Assembly (NCBI GenBank): GCA_033557465.1
Contig: JAWIIG010000039.1
Location: 1,116,001 to 1,180,000, forward strand
Reading direction: 5' to 3'
DNA: 64,000 nt
DNA from: Ichthyophis bannanicus
Lineage: Eukaryota > Chordata > Amphibia > Gymnophiona > Ichthyophiidae
The notes under the pieces are model-generated. The model was given only the letters and a program-made list of their open reading frames with translations, searched no databases and was not told the DNA's origin. The translations under genes and the position numbers were made by a program. This document shows, piece by piece, positions 32,101 through 42,165 of the stretch. Numbering within the stretch: the first letter of the stretch is position 1; every line of letters begins with the position of its first letter.

Positions 32101-34279
32101 AGGGTGTGCTGTGGAACAGCTTGACTAAACAAGGCGTCTAGAGGGGAGTCCTTGTGTAGATCATAAATGTTAGTAAATATTGGATTCCAATTTTCTAATG
32201 TGGACCTTAGTTAAAAGTATTGCGAAAGTATTTGTTGAGGCTAATATGGCCTGGTGCTAAGAGCCAGTACATTATCCTCAAAGAAAATACTTTACTGTGA
32301 AGTAGAGGAAAAATATTTTTGCAATACAGGCAGAGGTCAGAAGCTTTAATGGCTAGAACTAATCCCAGAAGAAAAAACTGGTGTTGGACTTTGGATGAGA
32401 AGCTAAAGCTTCTGTAGGCCAAAGTTTGAAGTTCTTTGTCCTTGGAGCAGAAAAAAGGCTCTAGGAGAGAGAGGAGATAAATCTGACTGGTTTGCAGAAA
32501 AAGGATGGGTCTTTAAGACCCCTCTATCCAAATGAAAGAAAGAAACATTTGTAGTAAGCGGTGTAGCCTCCAATTTCTTGAAGATCAGTAATGTCTTCCC
32601 TAAGTGATGTCACTTAGGATGATGACTTTACATGGAGAGCTTCAGATGTAACATAACCGGAGAGGTTACAGTAAAAGAAGGTAGTTTCTAATTACCATAG
32701 AAATTGGTTGTCCATTTAAAACCCTATGGCATGCTGGAACAGCATTAATATGGACAGTAACAAATCTTTCAGAGTGAGATATGTGTATTTATATAAACAT
32801 ATATATATATGCAAAGAGAGACTCACTTAATAACAAGAAGGGGTAAGACCCGCTTGAGAATATGGATAGAGAACCCCTTACTGGTTACACTTGGAAGAAC
32901 CATGAAGGAGGTTACCTGGAAACCAGTGGAATGTTCCTAGTCAGAAGGATAGGTCTAAAGTTCTTTAAAAATTCTAGACTTTGAATAACCAGAAATGGAG
33001 ATCTACGTGAAGAGGTGCAGAGAAATCCTTAGTTTTAAGACAAGAAGTCTGGATCCTTCTATAACTTCAGTGTGGAGATAAAAGGGAATACCATATTTGC
33101 CCGTCTATGAGGGCAATATGAGTATAATGCGTTCTTTGTTCAGCATAAGCTCCAATGAAGTATTGGGAATTAGAAGGAATGTACTAGACAAGGACCGACT
33201 GCAGTGAAAAGAAATGCATCCCTGTTGGAAGAGTTCCACTGGAGATGTGGAACAACTCAGGGAATTAAGCAATTCTTTATGCTTTCACGTGATCTAAGCC
33301 CTGGTTCATTTTCCCTAAAAGGAAATTTTAAGGAAGATGGTAAGGGTAGGAAAAAACCGGTCATGTGGGAGCATGACTGGGCAAAGCCTTTTCACTATCT
33401 GGAATTTACCCACCAGGAATGGCTCTGACGCTCTCTGGGAAAGGCCCATAGTTGAAGAGCTTTTTGTAGAACTACAGAGAGCATGTTGTAGGTTGCTTAG
33501 GTGATATCTGGCTGTTTAATTACCAGTGTGCAACCTAATCTATTCTGTGGGAGCCAAAGAATTGAAGATGGCTAAGAATAGTAGACAGGCTGGTTGCCTG
33601 CAATGATGAATTGTCCAAGTAGGTTTTTGAACCTCTCTTGGAATTATTTTTTATTAAGGCAGCAGAAGAGGTTAAGTCCTATAGATTGGAAAAGGTCCGA
33701 CAGACATAATTAGAAGTGATAAAACTCAATTATGGTCTGATAAGCTGTCTTAAAAGAAATATTTGAAAAGATTGCAGAGGGGAGAAACTCTGTATGGAAA
33801 TCACTTACTGGAGTAGGTATTGAAGACAATCCTATGGCTTAAAAGGTAAGCCCTCCAGTCAAATAGTATCACTCGTAGAGTGAAAATCTCGACTAAGAGG
33901 AATAGAAAGTAATACAGAGTTGGGAAGACTTACAATTTGGTAAGTCTCTGAAAAAGGTAAAGCTCCCCTGCAGTCAAAAGTATGAGATATCCTCGTACAG
34001 GACAACTGTCAAGGTGAAGGGCATAGCATACCTTGTAATTAGTTGTAACTACTCTGTTTACTTTAAAAGGAGAGGAGAAAAGCTGTTACCTGTAGGGCAT
34101 GATTATCCTTAATAGCTCTAAGAATGGATTGCTCTTGGCAAGAGATTCATGCCTAAAGTGGAGGATTGAGCCAGTGTATCACTGACCTCTCAGTAAGGAT
34201 GAGAACTGTAAATGCTTCTGTTGTTAAGAAGTAGCGGTTCTGAAGCTCAACAGGAAAAAGAGATTTAATGAATAAAATA
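32101..34279 (-). pseudogene. Eroded pol/recombinase region of DIRS E2
   Basis: No frame longer than about 75 codons exists here, yet the sequence is still alignable by eye in places with pol of E1 (for example GATGCTCTCTGG...GGCCCATAGT near 16,310 and its counterpart near 33,430) and with the equally eroded region of E3 (TAATAACAAGAAGG followed by CTTGAGAA at 32,837 and at 44,708). RT, RNase H and recombinase motifs are not readable. The element must have relied on enzymes from other copies if it moved in this state. Confidence 0.65.
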
Positions 34280-36094
34280 TCAGAAACCCTGCGACTGCTG
34301 AGTTTGCTGAGCCTGTTGAGGCTTTGGTTTTCTTAGCCTGGTATGATGTTGCCCTTCTTTGGAAACATCTGCATGATGGGTAGAAGATGAATAAAACTTT
34401 TTCCCTTTAGGGGGATAAAGTTTGTTAGGAGATTTTTTACTAGCTGGGATAGAGGAAAGTTTTGAAAATCCTCTGAAAGCAACAATATCAGTGTTTAACT
34501 GATTAGCTTGGAATAAAGCATCCTTGTTAAAGAGATTTTCACCAGTACAAGGAGTATTTCCCAGCCTTTCTTGTACCCATTTGTCCAAGTCTGAAGCTTG
34601 GAGCCAGGCCATGCGTTGTGCTCCTATGGCTATAGCAGAAGTTCTGCTAATAGACTCAAAACAGTCCAGGGAAGCAAAATTAAGGAATATGGAGACATTT
34701 TGAGCATGACTGACTAATATGAAAAAGTCTGCTCTTTTATGCTCTTGAAGAAAAGGGTTCAAAAGCTTTAAGTTCTTTGTGACCTCTTCAAGAGATAATC
34801 CCATATAGAAAATATATGAGATAATTCTTGCTGAAAGCATGGATGCCTGGAAGCATCGACGTCCAAAGGCATCTAAAGTCCTAGACTCATGACCTGGCGG
34901 ATAAGAAGAGTGCTTCTTTGCACTCTTAATACGCCTCATTGCTGATTCTACAACAATAGAATGATGAGGAAGTTGAGTCTTTTGGAAACCTGGAGAAGGT
35001 GGCACCTTGTACATAGTGTCAAGTGTCTTAGAATGTGGGGATACCGTTAAAGGAGTTTCCCACATTCTTAATAGTAGATCTTGTAAGATCTGATGCAAAG
35101 GAAGCATGATCACCTCCTTTGGAATCCAGGGGAATTGCAGTGTCTCTGAATCCCTTGGTAGGGATTCTGTACCAGGTATAGAAATGGCAAGTAACTTTGC
35201 CATATCAAGCAGAAAAGCTTGAAAAGAAATCTCCCCTGAGGAGGATCCTCTAAAATGAGGGGTAAAGGCTAGACTTGTTGAAAATTCAGCCTTGGTACCG
35301 ATGGATTCATCCCAGTCATCGGGATCGGAAGACTTGAAAGGATGAAGCATCGGATTTTCCTTAAAGCGATGTCTTCGGTACCGCCCGAGGTCAGTACCAA
35401 GACGAGTTGGTACCGAATCCTCCATGCTAGAGATCGATTCCAGGCTTGGCATCGAAGGAAGCGAGTCTGTCAAAGCAAGCATGGACGGTACCGACACCGA
35501 TGCTGATACCAGTACCGATACTCGAGGAACGGTCTGCAGCAACTCTAGCGGTACCGAAGTAGCCGAGAGCGCTAGACTACGTTCATCGGTGAGGAGTGTT
35601 TCATCCATCACCATAGCCGATGCCGGGGTGTCGGTACCGCTCGAAGCGGCCACAACCACCGAGCATGGCCCAGGTATGTTCATCGAGGTAAGAACCCCGG
35701 GAACAACCCGAAACCCCGTTAATGCTTTGGAGCCCGAAGACTCCTGCCGGGGCTTTATTGCCAAAATGTCCTCGAGGGCAAGGCCAGAGCCATCTCGATG
35801 CTGAGAAGGAGATCTACCACTCGAGGACTGGCTAGTCTTTACAGACTTTTGTTTGGTTACCTGATCCTGTGAAAAAGAAGATATTCTAGCTGGTGACATC
35901 AAGTGCGATGTGAACTGGGTATCAAGTTGTGCTCGATCTTGAAGACTTCTTCTGTTTGAGCTCCAGCAGGAGAGACACTCCAGTGGGCAATGGTCAGGAC
36001 CTAAACATTTTAGACACCAAGTATGAGTGTCTGAAAATATATCTGTACCGCTACACTTTGAGCATTTCTTAAGGATAGTGGCTGGCTTTTCCAT
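34280..36094 (-). CDS. DIRS gag-like protein, E2, 604 residues, open
   Basis: One uninterrupted frame from Met at 36,092-36,094. The N-terminus has a zinc-finger-like set: C11, C14, H24, C27, C30 (KKCSKCSG, THTWCLKCLG). Residues ~60-240 are Ser/Thr/Val-rich low-complexity sequence (SVLVSASVSVPSM and similar). The C-terminal half holds blocks conserved in E1, E3, E4 and E5: LLLRMWETPLT, PPSPGFQKTQLPHHS, VVESAMRRIKSAKKHSSYPP, ESRTLDAFGRRCFQASML, RTSAIAIGAQRMAWLQASDL and GNTPCTGENLFNK. The tail is basic and Gln-rich. By position this is gag, expected to package the RNA. Its openness beside a dead pol is notable. Confidence 0.85.
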   Translation of the reverse strand: MEKPATILKKCSKCSGTDIFSDTHTWCLKCLGPDHCPLECLSCWSSNRRSLQDRAQLDTQFTSHLMSPARISSFSQDQVTKQKSVKTSQSSSGRSPSQHRDGSGLALEDILAIKPRQESSGSKALTGFRVVPGVLTSMNIPGPCSVVVAASSGTDTPASAMVMDETLLTDERSLALSATSVPLELLQTVPRVSVLVSASVSVPSMLALTDSLPSMPSLESISSMEDSVPTRLGTDLGRYRRHRFKENPMLHPFKSSDPDDWDESIGTKAEFSTSLAFTPHFRGSSSGEISFQAFLLDMAKLLAISIPGTESLPRDSETLQFPWIPKEVIMLPLHQILQDLLLRMWETPLTVSPHSKTLDTMYKVPPSPGFQKTQLPHHSIVVESAMRRIKSAKKHSSYPPGHESRTLDAFGRRCFQASMLSARIISYIFYMGLSLEEVTKNLKLLNPFLQEHKRADFFILVSHAQNVSIFLNFASLDCFESISRTSAIAIGAQRMAWLQASDLDKWVQERLGNTPCTGENLFNKDALFQANQLNTDIVAFRGFSKLSSIPASKKSPNKLYPPKGKKFYSSSTHHADVSKEGQHHTRLRKPKPQQAQQTQQSQGF

Positions 36095-36905
36095 AATAGA
36101 AGGATAGAGGCCTAGTGGCCTAGAAACCGTCAGGCACTAAACAGGAAAATTTTCTAAAGAAAAGAAGAAATTCTTTAGTAAAAAGAAAGAAAAGCACCGG
36201 CGGTACCGGTGGCGTCGAGGGAAGGCAGACGCGACCACAAAAAACTAAGAATAAAAAGAAGAATTTTCTGCGGTGACAGGAATACGTCCTGCCGGCTCTG
36301 CGGAAAATGGAAAAACTGATGAGAGGGAAATGAATGGGCGGAAAGGCAGCGCGCATGCATGTGGGATGCTCCCAAAAGCTTTCTTTTTGGATGCTGGGGA
36401 GCGTTCCCGCGCAGGCTCCGTCGGTACCGACGTACCCATATGTGAAGACTCATTCCTGCTTGTTCCTGGAGATCATGTTAAAACCCTCAGCCCAGTGTGC
36501 AGCGGCAGCCAAGGGAGCAAATAGGTATCATAAGGAAAGGAATGAAAAATAAAACAAAAGATATTATAAAGCCTCTATATCATTCCATGGTGAGACCGCA
36601 CATGCAATGAAGCTACAGGGTAAACTATTTTTTCACTCAACGTGTAATCAAACTCTGGAATTTGTTACCGGAGGATGTAGTAAAGGCTGTTAGTGTAGCT
36701 GGGTTTAAAAAAGGTTTGGACAAGTTCCTGGAGGTAAGGTCCATAAACCATTATTAAGAAGAGACCCAGGATATCAATGCTTGACCCAGTGTCTTTTGGG
36801 GAAACTGCTAGGTACGTATGACCTAGATTGGCCACTGTTGGAAACAGGATACAGGGCTTGATGGACCTTGGTCTGACCCAGTATGGCATATCTTATGTTC
36901 TTATG

Positions 36906-37084
36906 TTATGTTCTCCATAAGAAAAGCAAGACTATGGGGTATGTTTACTAAATAGCAGTAGTGGCCTCCGTGCGATATCGGAGACCTTATTAGTCTCTTA
37001 TTGCAATGGGGTAAACCCAGGACTGGATCAAGCCTGTCAGCCTGTCAGGCACATCTGGAGTCAGTTGGCAATCCTATGCTGGAG
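36906..37084. other. Remnant of the old DIRS-type element, contains the partner of the 20.1 kb inverted repeat
   Basis: Positions 36,995-37,070 are the inverted counterpart of 20,094-20,150 (GGGTAAACCCAGGACTGGAT... through AGTTGGCAATCC). No gene is seen. It adjoins the right terminus of the old DIRS-type element. Confidence 0.4.
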
Positions 37085-37224
37085 GCAGACAAATACTGGC
37101 TTCTTTCAGAGAATATACCAAGTGATGACATCACAGAAAGTTGCTCAAGTCTGCCTTTGCCTGCTGGTAAGGGAGAATAGACCTCTCATCTGGACTGGTC
37201 TAGCAGGATGATAAGGACAACTTC
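37085..37224. repeat. Right inverted terminus of the old DIRS-type element
   Basis: The reverse complement matches the left terminus at 1,540-1,680 over more than 100 bases with scattered changes (AGACCAGTCCAGATGAG, CTTACCAGCAGG, AGGCAGACTTGAGCAACTTT, TGATGTCATCACTTGGTATA). Its outermost bases agree with the second half of the internal complementary region at about 1,911-1,951. Confidence 0.65.
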
Positions 37225-37687
37225 ATTTTTAGGCACTGATTCTCAGGGTTACATTCCTTTCTAATTCACATTGCTGCCTTTCACACTGCTAGTCATTTAC
37301 TTTTCCTCTGTATTTTCTTTTTGCAAATGATCCCTCATGGTTCAGTGTCTTACTTCTCCCTTATTGTTCCCTCTCAAACCATTAGATACCCTCTCCTTTC
37401 CATATATGCTCCATTTGTGACCTTATACAGTATCTTGGATTCATTGATCGTATAAATGCTGATTACATACTGCTTTTAAATTCTGATGCTTTCTGCCACC
37501 TGGTTCTAGCTTCAGATCCTACCTCACACACTATGGGGGTCATTCCTATCCACGAATCCCTGCTATTCATCCCCCTGCTGATTCCCTATATGAACAATGG
37601 AGTTGTACGGGGAGCCTTAGACAGGGGCAGGAGGGGGTGGGCAGAAGGCGGAATGAGGGTGGAGCGTGGTTGAGGCATCACACCGGA
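37225..37687. other. Unassigned, no gene seen
   Basis: Ordinary AT-balanced sequence between the old DIRS-type element and hammerhead-motif repeat C. The last 17 bases (37,671-37,687) are the left copy of the target duplication TGAGGCATCACACCGGA. Confidence 0.5.
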
Positions 37688-37782
37688 AACACAAGGAGGA
37701 GCAACCTCCTGCAGAAAGTCCAACCAGACACAAGAAGCAGGAGATGTTGGAAGAGCAAAGGGTCTTTATTATACAAAGGAAG

Positions 37783-37816
37783 CCCCAACGCGTTTCGGCA
37801 ATGCCTTCCTCAGGGG
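37783..37816 (-). ncRNA. Hammerhead-ribozyme-like motif, left arm of repeat C
   Basis: On the minus strand: CCCC, CTGAGGA, an extra A, GGC-ATT-GCC as stem II, GAAAC, GCG, TT, GGGG. Stem I is four C:G pairs and stem III is the minimal A-C with G-T. It is the mirror copy of the motif at 40,853-40,887. Confidence 0.55.
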
Positions 37817-39618
37817 GGGGTGACACTAATAAATAAAAATTATTTAAACATAGATTAATAAAAACAGTTAAACAAACAATTAAAAACAGTTAAAATATGA
37901 TTAAAATATGAAAGCACCGGCATGACATACAACATAAAATAGTCTAATAATAACAATGTGAAAAAAACGTAAAAGCAGGGCTGAGGGAACAAATAAAACA
38001 TACCAACCTAATTAGAACAACAAGAGAACAAACTAATTGAAATTGAATGATAAAAATGATGTGAAAGGGTACTGTATCTTAACTAAAACAGCCTATGGTT
38101 GCATAATGTACATAGAAAATTGAAATGATAAACTATGGAAATAAATATGCAATCATATAGCTGATAGAAATGTATTGTACAATAATAAAAATCGAGAATA
38201 ACATATCCAAATAACTATGACAATAAATATAAATATAAAACACTTAGCTAAACCAATAAAATATAAATATAAATATAACAATAAATATAATTGTACCAAA
38301 CAAGCATAATAATGGGAAAAAATAAATATAAAAATAAAAAAATTAAAAATTAAAAATAAAAATTAAAAAATAAACTAAACGAAATGGTAACTATGGAAGT
38401 ATCGCGCTTTCCCCCCCTTTTTTTATGTCTATGTATTTTGTGCAATGGTAGTTGTATTTATTCAGCGCTACACCCACATCATCTCCTTATATAGTTCTGT
38501 TTTGTATGGTTTTCATTTTTGAGTCCATTTTCTTTTACCAAGCCAACATGGTCTGTGTGCCGTGGAGGAACCCCCCTTTTTAAGTGGCTACTTGCTGATA
38601 TGAGCCTTAGAGGAATCTTTCATCGCATTTACTCCCTTCCCTCGAGATTAATTTTTTTTTTGTCTGTCTGCGTTCACATCGATATTTGTCCAACATGTTT
38701 TACATGGTTGAAGTCTTTCTCGTGTTTTATTTTCTTAAATAATTTGCTTCAGCGTCATTTTTAATTTATAAAGATCGCCGTACCATTGTACATTTTTCCT
38801 GCTTGTGTTATAACGATTCCTATGGCTGTACGTTATTTTTTCGGCATTTGACAAGTTTTGAGCTTAGTTTTACATTTCTTTTTGCTGGTTTGGCACTAAG
38901 TTATCCTGCGCGTCACTTGGTATCTGCCCACCAGTGAATTGCTTTTACATAGTTTTCTACACTTTTATGCCATATGATGGGATCCAATGTGTCTACAGAG
39001 GGACTAGTAAATAGGTTCATATCAATTGCACTATTCAGCCCCCTTTTTAATTTTAATTTCGGCTTAATTCTATTTTTAATTTTCTGTTTTTAGCAGTTCT
39101 TTTATTATGACACAGTTTATTATGTTTTTTATGCTTCTATCAGTTACACAGGTTTTATATCTGTTCGTCCATGGTACACCACTGTTCTCCTTGGCTCATC
39201 AATTCATATATGGTTTTATCATCTCTTTCTATTATTATTATTTTAAATTCATGTTGCTTGTTATTTATTTTTAATGCGATCTACCATATATGCTTTGTCT
39301 TCCTCTGTTTTGTCCTTTTTAATTTTTCTTATTATGAATGGTTTTTAGGTACTATTATATGTATTGTTATATTTATATTGAGATTTTATTGGTTTAGTTG
39401 AGTGTTTTATATTCATATTTATTGTCATATTTATTTGTACTTGCTGTTCTTAGTTTATTATTTCACAATATTTTAGTTTTACGGTCACATATCAACTTCC
39501 ATAGTTAACATTTCGTTTAGTTTATTTTTTAATTTTTATTTTTTATTTTTTTATTTTTATATTTATTTATTTTTTCCCATTATTATGCATGTTTGGTACA
39601 ATTATATTTATTGTTATA

Positions 39619-40400
39619 CAGTCAAACCTCGGTTTTCATGATTAATCCGTTCAAAAAAGTCTGACTAAAACCGAAACGGACTAAAACCGAAGCAAGATTT
39701 CCCATAAGAAATAATGTAAATTCAATTAATCCGTTCCAGACACCCAAAAATATTGACAAAAATACATTTTATAGAGAATAACTCAGCCAGCAGTAGAACA
39801 GCTCCTGTCACTTCTCTCAGCTGCCCGATCGTCCACAGCACAGCAAACACACAGATACTGTAGGACACTAATCTGATCGCTGACTCCGTCTCAACAGCGT
39901 ACCCCGCAAGAGAAAGAACTGCCTGCCACATTCATTCAACATCTCCTGCTTACCCATTCAACATCTCCTGCTACCCTGCTACCTCCGAGCCTGAGGGGGC
40001 GCTCCAGAGAACAGGCAGGCGGTGGAGAGATCGGGGCCTTCCTCTCTGCAATCCTTGCATCTCTGACTCTGGCTCGAGGATGTTGCTCACCTGACTTTCG
40101 CATCTCAACACGCGATCGGTGAGTCCGGGGGGGGTAGTGCTGCCGGGACTGGGCAGGCAGTGTATGCAGACCAGCGGAAGGTGTATGTACACTATTGCAG
40201 TACTGTTGCTTTTCAGATCTGGCACACGCGAACGGTGAGTCCTGGGGGGGGGTAGTGCAGCCGGGACTGGGCAGGCAAGCGTGTATTGCAGTACGAAAAC
40301 CGAGGTGATAGACGAAAACCGAGACAAGATCTCAGTCTGAAAAGACGTCGAAAACCGAAACCGACGAAAACCGGGGCAACCGAAAACCGAGGTTTGACTG
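39619..40400. mobile_element. Tc1/mariner-type MITE (pogo/Tigger-like termini)
   Basis: Perfect inverted termini CAGTCAAACCTCGGTTTTC at 39,619 and its complement ending at 40,400 are flanked by TA on both sides (39,617-39,618 and 40,401-40,402). The left arm of repeat C shows the uninterrupted sequence. The 782-bp interior contains many AAACCGA motifs near both ends and a duplicated block (GGTGAGTCC, a G run, GTAGTGC, CCGGGACTGGGCAGGCA) at about 40,110-40,165 and 40,222-40,278. It has no transposase and so is non-autonomous. Confidence 0.82.
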
Positions 40401-40852
40401 TAATTATATTTATATTTTATTGGTTTAGCTAAGTGTTTTATATTTATATTTATTGTCATAGTTATTTGGATATGTTATTCTCGATTTTATTATTGTACAA
40501 TACATTTCTATCAGCTATATGATTGCATATTTCCGTAGTTTATCATTTCAATTTTCTATGTACATTATGCAACCATAGGCTGTTTTAGTTAAGATACAGT
40601 ACCCTTTCACATCATTTTTATCATTCAATTTCAATTAGTTTGTTCTCTTGTTGTTCTAATTAGGTTGGTATGTTTTATTTGTTCCCTCAGCCCTGCTTTT
40701 ACGTTTTTTTCACATTGTTATTATTAGACTATTTTATGTTGTATGTCATGCCGGTGCTTTCATATTTTAATCATATTTTAACTGTTTTTAATTGTTTGTT
40801 TAACTATTTTTATTAATCTATGTTTAAATAATTTTTATTTATTAGTGTTACC

Positions 40853-40887
40853 CCCCCTGAGGAAGGCACTGCCGAAACGCGTTGGGG
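40853..40887 (+). ncRNA. Hammerhead-ribozyme-like motif, right arm of repeat C
   Basis: Stem I is CCCC (40,853-40,856) with GGGG (40,884-40,887). The core CTGAGGA is at 40,857-40,863, then the extra A. Stem II is GGC/GCC with an ACT loop. GAAAC is at 40,874-40,878, and a two-pair stem III (AC with GT) has a GC loop, with T at the predicted cleavage site. Very short stems and the bulged A make autonomous cleavage uncertain. AATAAAG follows 26 bases downstream. Confidence 0.55.
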
Positions 40888-40960
40888 TTTCCTTTGCATA
40901 ATAAAGACCCTTTGCTCTTCCAACATCTCCTGTTTCTTGTGTCTGAGGCATCACACCGGA

Positions 40961-41429
40961 CATACAGGGCTGATTCTGAGGACCTCAGTTAGACGGGGAG
41001 ACTAATTCCACCTCTGGACGCAGGATAGCAGCAGCAGTCAGCGGGAGGCATGCAGGAGGTTCCAAGCAGCCAGACATCTAGCCCCCGTGGGGTCTACTGA
41101 TGTATGTCCCAATTCTGAGGGGCCATACAGAGGCTGGACGTCCAGAAGTGAATTGGCCTCTGTTTGTTTAAAACTAAAATTCTAATCTGGCTTCTTTTCC
41201 ATCAGCAGAAGCTCTCAGAAGCCACTTTTAGGTTAAACCATCCAGCCTTTTCTACCCAATTCAGAAAGCTCCAGTCCTCCCTTTCTTCCTCCAGAAGAAT
41301 GTTTTGATTCAGATCCTGATTATTACCCACAGCTTTCCATCTTCCCTATTTCTCCACTTTCCAGGAAACAGAAGTGAGAATAACATTATAAAGCATTTGA
41401 GGACAGACTTAAGGATCTTAATATATAGT
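40961..41429. other. Unassigned, no gene seen
   Basis: No open frame or recognised repeat. Confidence 0.5.
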
Positions 41430-41560
41430 TAACCCTGTTTACTGCCAAATTTTTGTACCTTGTTCATTGTAAAAAACCAATGCTGACCGTGTCATTGTGT
41501 TTTAAATTTGTTCATATGTAAACGGCACTGATTAAAAGAGCGCGGTGAAAGTATGTTTGT
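41430..41560 (+). mobile_element. L2-like LINE 3' UTR fragment
   Basis: It ends with ACGGCACTGATTAAAAGAGC followed by GCGGTGAAAG, a decayed form of the L2-like terminal hairpin. The sequence before it resembles the 3' UTR at 22,100-22,200 (AATTTGTTCA and TGTAAAC blocks). The A-rich tail is missing. Confidence 0.5.
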
Positions 41561-42060
41561 TGGTACAGGGTGGTGTACACTATCAGACTGTCTAAACCTG
41601 AGAAAGAGTTAATTCTCTTCAGAACTTTGCTTAGAAATAAACTTCATATATTTGCTTACTAAGTAGGTGAAGGTTTACATGTCCTGTAAATAAAGAAAAG
41701 GGCAGCTTGTACTCTAGCCTTTTAGTCTCAGGGTTATTAGATATCAAGCAGTCAGCAGTAAACAGTTATGTCTTGGAATACATGTATGTCTCCTCATACT
41801 GACCTACACCGATTAGAAGTTGACCTATGATGTGATAAATACGTAATATCTGACGTGTCATAATAAAGTGAAATTATGCTGTATCATCCAAAAGAGCCTT
41901 ATAAATAAAGTGAACCATGGCTAACAGTTAGAGTAAACAAAGAGAACTTTGGTTCTATTTGTTTCTCTCCGCAAAGCTTTGGTGTATCTATATAGAAGTG
42001 TGTGGTATTTTATTGCTGTCTTTTAGATTACCTTCTCATTGCTTTGAATGTAGTTATCTG
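41561..42060. other. Unassigned, possible LTR-like segment
   Basis: A TATAAATAAAG box (about 41,892) and two AATAAA signals lie in a stretch without coding potential. A solo LTR was considered, but no TG...CA ends with a flanking duplication could be fixed. Confidence 0.3.
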
Positions 42061-42165
42061 TAACTCCAAGAGCCCTGCAGGTTGCTGGTGAGGAGGGGCT
42101 AGACAAAGCCCACACGCGGTATATAAGAAAGAAAAATAAATAAAATAAAAATAAATAAATAATAA
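42061..42165 (+). mobile_element. L2-like tail fragment
   Basis: GCGGTATATAAGAAAG followed by a (AAATA)n-type tract matches the 3' end of the L2-like copies. The first half of the hairpin is lost. Confidence 0.5.

Larger units (their letters stand above)
31509..36473 (-). mobile_element. DIRS retrotransposon copy E2 (gag intact, pol eroded)
   Basis: The left terminus starts GCACAGTTACTTACCTGTAA at 31,509 and the right ends TTCCTGGAGAT at 36,473. Their inner parts (about 31,560-31,677 and 36,306-36,440) are inverted copies sharing TCTTCACATATGGGTAC and GCCTGCGCGGGAACGCTCCC. The internal complementary region is at 31,777-31,880. Compared with CR1 copy 1 (GTGGATAACATGCT), the insertion point shows no target duplication, as expected for DIRS. 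Gag is one 604-codon frame; the 32.1-34.2 kb region that should hold RT, RNase H and recombinase has no long frame. An L2-like tail sits at about 31,984-32,100. Confidence 0.88.
30506..36905 (+). mobile_element. CR1-clade LINE copy 2, plus strand, split by DIRS E2
   Basis: It begins in the RT N-terminal part (ATGACTGAAGTGGTATTTAA near 30,523), is cut by DIRS E2 at 31,509-36,473, and resumes at 36,474 with CATGTTAAAACCCTCAGCCC. The last part has an internal deletion of roughly 270 bp after 36,600 (YRSMVTPH region joined to the GHAMKLQGK region) before the usual CR1 3' end near 36,905. It is nearly identical to copy 1. Confidence 0.85.
1508..37224 (-). mobile_element. Old, dismembered DIRS-type retrotransposon (host for most insertions in the left half)
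   Basis: The left terminus at about 1508-1680 and the right terminus at about 37,085-37,224 are inverted copies of one another: both contain the CTGGACTGGTCTAGCAGG-type motif, the TGCCAGCAGG-type block and a CAAGTCTGCCT block. At 1861-1951 an internal complementary region joins the reverse complement of the left end to that of the right end, the signature of DIRS elements. Minus-strand gag-like, RT and tyrosine-recombinase remnants lie in the expected order between them (see separate entries). All other elements between 3.1 and 36.9 kb look like later insertions. Coding parts are full of frameshifts and stops, so this copy is long dead. The end coordinates are approximate. Confidence 0.6.
37688..40943 (+). 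mobile_element. Hammerhead-motif repeat C, large inverted-arm insertion
   Basis: It is flanked by a perfect 17-bp direct repeat TGAGGCATCACACCGGA (37,671-37,687 and 40,944-40,960). The left arm (about 37,715-38,400, minus sense) and the right arm (about 39,505-40,935, plus sense) are inverted copies. Both end outward with a hammerhead-like motif followed by a TAATAAAGACC or TATAATAAAGACC-type signal. The T-rich centre (38,400-39,505) has no recognised protein. The right arm is enlarged by a 782-bp MITE at 39,619-40,400. Same family as repeats A and B. Confidence 0.72.

Noticed and set aside
41561..42060. Possible solo LTR (TATAAATA and AATAAA signals)
   Set aside because: No TG...CA ends or short flanking duplication could be identified, and no second copy is in the window.
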